Shown here: one piece after another, positions 60,861 to 64,000 of the stretch
How the letters are laid out: each line of letters starts with the position of its first letter
Numbering within the stretch: position 1 is the first letter of the stretch
Source: Kryptolebias marmoratus
Taxonomy: Eukaryota; Chordata; Actinopteri; Cyprinodontiformes; Rivulidae
Length of the DNA stretch: 64,000 bases
Direction of reading: 5' to 3'
Assembly (NCBI RefSeq): GCF_001649575.2
Contig: NC_051439.1
Location: 14,895,863-14,959,862, forward strand
Translations under genes and position numbers: made by a program
Notes under the pieces: model-generated
Seen by the model: only the letters and a program-made list of their open reading frames with translations
Told to the model about the DNA's origin: nothing
Database searches by the model: none

Positions 60861-62519
60861 CTCTGAAACTGCAGACAAATTATGATTTTCAGGCATGAGC
60901 TGAAAAGGGGATAGAGATGAAAACAATATATGCCATTTTAAGAAGTGACAGAGGATGGAGGCAGTGGCAGTGAGAGATACCTCCTGTTGCTACTTTAGTT
61001 TTGTGTTTTGATCGTTTGTGTGTGTTTTTGTGAGTGACAGAACAAAAGGTCACAGGTTTGACATTTGTGGTTGCGCCCGAGCCCCTCCGACATCCCACCA
61101 CCGAGGCATCTCAGAGAACGCTGATAGCCACCTACGCCACACACAAGAGATAAACTCTTTTCCTCCCCCTCACTGCTCTCTGTATCTGTCTTTCTCCTGG
61201 TTGATCAGGGAGTTGTTATCATTGGCAGAATGCCTACTCTTATAACTCCCAGTAGAAGCCACATGATTGTTTTTGCTGCCTGAGGTCCAGACCCTCTCCA
61301 GATTCTGTTACTGAGGCTTTGGATCTTTTCCACAGGGTTCCTGCTGAGAGCTGGACACAAAAAGACAGATTAAACTACATCCCAAATTATCATTTTGGAT
61401 CATTTTATTGTAATTAGATGTTCTATTTTTATTGCTCTTTGCTACAGAAGAACTATTGTGAACCAAAAAGAGGCAATGGAAATATTCTATTGCATTAAGG
61501 TTTACATAGCTTAAATTTATTCTTCCTTTCCTGTTTTTCTGTATTTTGTGCCACATTTCTGTGGTAAATGTTGTAAATTTACACTGTTTTACAGGATTTT
61601 GTTCTCAGATGTGTTGGATGTTAAGCATTGCTTTAAATAAACTATCCAGTGTTCTGGCGAAAATAGTAAGTGGGACAGGCAATTTAATATGGAGCAAATA
61701 TCCCATGGGAACAAGATAGTTTCTGCTGTTGTAGACTGACAGAAGAAAATTCCCTCTGTTAAGACAAGAATGTAAGTTTTATACAGTCACAATCACAAAG
61801 GTCCCAGTCTTCGTCAAGGCCAGAGAGTGGAATCAGCAAACAGGCAGTTAACCCGGTCCCAGAAGATGGTCTTTCATGTATTCAACATGACAATTCTGGA
61901 GTTTATTGTAGAACATGTTATCAAAATCTTATTTTAGCTAATAATGACGTAATGATGAAGTGAAAAATAAAAGTTTTGTTCACCATTAGGTCATGACTCT
62001 GGTAAGCCACAAAGCAAAGGTAATGAGTAGATATCCGTCACATAATGATTTGCTAAGCACGTTTTTGTGGACTTTATTGTTTTTAGCCTATAGCACTTCC
62101 TAAGATGTGATTTGTTAATCTGTTATGACTTTAGGCCTCCTAGAGTGAGTGAGTAAACTGACCTTGAGTAAAAGCTGCTGAGGTGGAAGTCAACTTTTTA
62201 ACTGTTTTTTTTTCAAAATGTTTCATGATGAAGAGAAGATAAAGATACGTAAGCATGCAAATGTTTTGCTTAGTGTACAATTTATTACTTGTCTTTGTTT
62301 GCAAACCCACATTATATCTTTTTGTAAGATTTTCAAAGTAGTGCATTTGATCATAATGAGATATTTCATGTTATAATTTTGTTTTGTTTTTTTCTCTATC
62401 TCTATGTTGTAATACATCCTCACAAAAGTGCAATGCAGCAGAGTGGTTCTAATTTACAGAATTTGATTTTTTTTTTTTTTAATGAACCTTTTTTTTATCT
62501 ATAAAATTGAGCTTGAAGC
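60861..62519. other. intergenic, no gene recognised
   Basis: AT-rich, with a slightly GC-richer segment near 61060-61150. Nothing recognised. Confidence 0.6.
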
Positions 62520-62840
62520 GTGTTTTAATTTACTACAGGCTCAGACACCTGCCCCACACATGTACGGGTATATTTTTAGAGGCCGACTGAAGCAGCTGTT
62601 TGCCATTACTCATATCAGCGTGCACTCTTTGGCTCCCTCTCTGACCCAATGTTATTCTTTCCAAGCAGCCAAAGCTCCAGTCACTGTGACTGGGTTACCC
62701 TGGCAGGCTGTTTATTCTGCCACAGTGGTTGGAACAAGTAATTTGGAAATGCATGTTCAGTGGAAAGATTATGAATTAATCCGTCTCTGCTCGGACTAGC
62801 AATCAGCTCATCAGCGCAGTCAAAATTAAACATTCTTTCC
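62520..62840. promoter_or_regulatory. possible conserved non-coding element
   Basis: Balanced composition, no repeats, and clustered binding-site-like words (GTAATTTGG, TGAATTAATCC, CAGCTGTTTGCC). A 105-codon open frame covers it, but it lacks any recognisable domain and is flanked by AT-rich DNA. Candidate only. Confidence 0.2.
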
Positions 62841-63249
62841 CAAACTGAGGTTATTCAAAGACCTATATATAACAGGTAATTGTTCATAAACTCTCAAAGC
62901 TACTTCAAAAGATCTGAACTGTTCCTTTAAGAGAAAATGTCTAAATAATTGTTTTCTGAGTCATTAGGTAGGAGGAGTTTATGTTTTGGCAGAGAAAAGA
63001 TTACCAGCATAGCAAAACCCACACATTTACTGTGCAAACACGCATATAAATGCACACAAGTGGACTCAGACAAGTGAACAAAACCCCATCATCTTATTTC
63101 CTCAGTAATAAGATCAAGTGATAGAAATGAGGGTGAAACCTAATGCTGCGTGTAGCTGTGAAAACATGTTTGGAGAATGATAGTCTCTGAATTGACCCAT
63201 GTGTCATTTCAAAGATCAAGTCAAGGTCGCTCCCTCCCAAAAGGCAGAA

Positions 63250-63830
63250 ATAAAGACCTTTATTACTCTTAATTAAGATGGCATTAATGACTTCCCCTGG
63301 GGTTTAGACATAAACATCTAGTTAGTGTTTTACAGAGTGCAATTATCCGCAGTGGCGTGATTACCTCAAACCGGAGCCTCCGCTGGCTTCCTCCAGCAGT
63401 AATAGCCGGTCAGGAAGACATCAGCTTGTTTAGTTTAACTCAACAGATCAGGCTTGAGCCGATAACAGCAGGGAAGCAAACAGAGGAGCACTTTACAGTA
63501 ATTCCACTATACAGATGTTCTGATTAAATATCGGGGCTGCAGGCAAGAGGTCACTGCACATGACTTAATTAGTAAATGCTACACAAACTCCGTCAATCAC
63601 AGCCCAAAGCTGTCATTAGAAATGAGTAAAATCAAATGCTTTTTTTTTCTCACTTTGCAATCAAATGATAATCGAGTAAGGCTTCGGGGAGGGCAGTTTG
63701 CATTTTTTAAATCAAAACCAGCAGCATCCCATCCATCTCTGGCTCTGTCTACTCAGTCTTGATATCAAAGGGAAAACAAACCCCTGAAGCACAATTGCTA
63801 GTTTTCTCATTCGCTCTTTAAATTACAATT
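63250..63830. promoter_or_regulatory. possible conserved non-coding element
   Basis: A long non-repetitive stretch with repeated homeobox-type cores (CTTAATTAAG near 63270, CTTAATTAG near 63564), GCATTAATG, GATATCAAAG (a TCF/LEF-like core) and scattered CpGs. This is the strongest enhancer-like texture in the distal part of the window. No functional proof. Confidence 0.25.
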
Positions 63831-63859
63831 GATTTTGAAATCCATATTTACTGACAAGG

Positions 63860-64000
63860 CAGGACTTGACAGGATTCAAACTCGCAACACAACGACGAAG
63901 TTTTAAGAGTTTTATTGTGGACTGGACAGGAGCGGGACCTGTGACTCTAAACAGGACACTCACGTGACCGTCGTGGACTGGAACCGGAACAGGTAAGTTC
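63860..64000. repeat. possible fragment of a mobile element reaching the window edge
   Basis: From 63864 the texture changes (TTGACAGGATTCAAACTCGC, AGAGTTTTATTGTGGACTGG, GTGACCGTCGTGGACTGGAA with the direct repeat GTGGACTGGA). A word AATAAAAC on the minus strand resembles an LTR poly(A) region. Truncated by the window end. Confidence 0.3.

Overview
This window is vertebrate, and most likely teleost fish, genomic DNA. The evidence is multi-exon coding sequence with canonical GT/AG introns, a single 5' gene end sitting in a CpG-rich patch, abundant dinucleotide microsatellites, a decayed Tc1-type transposon of the kind common in ray-finned fish, and many short interspersed repeats. The repeat style fits an acanthomorph, possibly a killifish or livebearer, but I cannot prove the species.

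The only protein-coding gene I can support is the 5' half of a CRIM1-like gene (cysteine-rich motor neuron 1; a secreted or membrane BMP-modulating protein) on the minus strand, from the ATG at 21583 down to and beyond the left edge. Eight coding exons are visible and splice in one frame into 515 residues: signal peptide and IGFBP N-terminal domain (exon 1), two follistatin/Kazal-like cysteine modules (exons 2 and 3), one non-canonical VWC-like module (exon 4), two canonical VWC domains (exons 5 and 6), and two and a half antistasin-like repeats (exons 7 and 8). The remaining antistasin and VWC domains, the transmembrane segment and the tail should lie to the left of base 1. Compared with human CRIM1 as I remember it, this protein has one extra follistatin-like module and lacks the second VWC-like module, which carries an RGD in human. 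It is therefore either a diverged crim1 orthologue or, more likely, a crim1-like paralogue.

From about 22.1 kb to 64 kb (upstream of the gene) I see no convincing gene. This 42-kb stretch holds interspersed repeats and some plausible conserved or regulatory segments. Repeat family R1 (here about 90-650 bp per copy) has ten copies or fragments in both orientations. Family R2 has four copies, each with a conserved palindromic head followed by a diverged minisatellite. A Tc1/mariner-like element at 38.8-40.9 kb is split by a 588-bp solo-LTR-like insertion with a 5-bp target duplication. A 677-bp element with terminal inverted repeats lies at 44.06-44.73 kb. There are also several hairpins and microsatellites. 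Assembly gaps are at 29421 (1 N) and 33330-33335 (6 N).

I found no CRISPR array, operon, tRNA or rRNA gene, and no evidence of a new multi-gene system. The most interesting signals are the altered domain order of the CRIM1-like protein, the two R-families, and the nested transposon.
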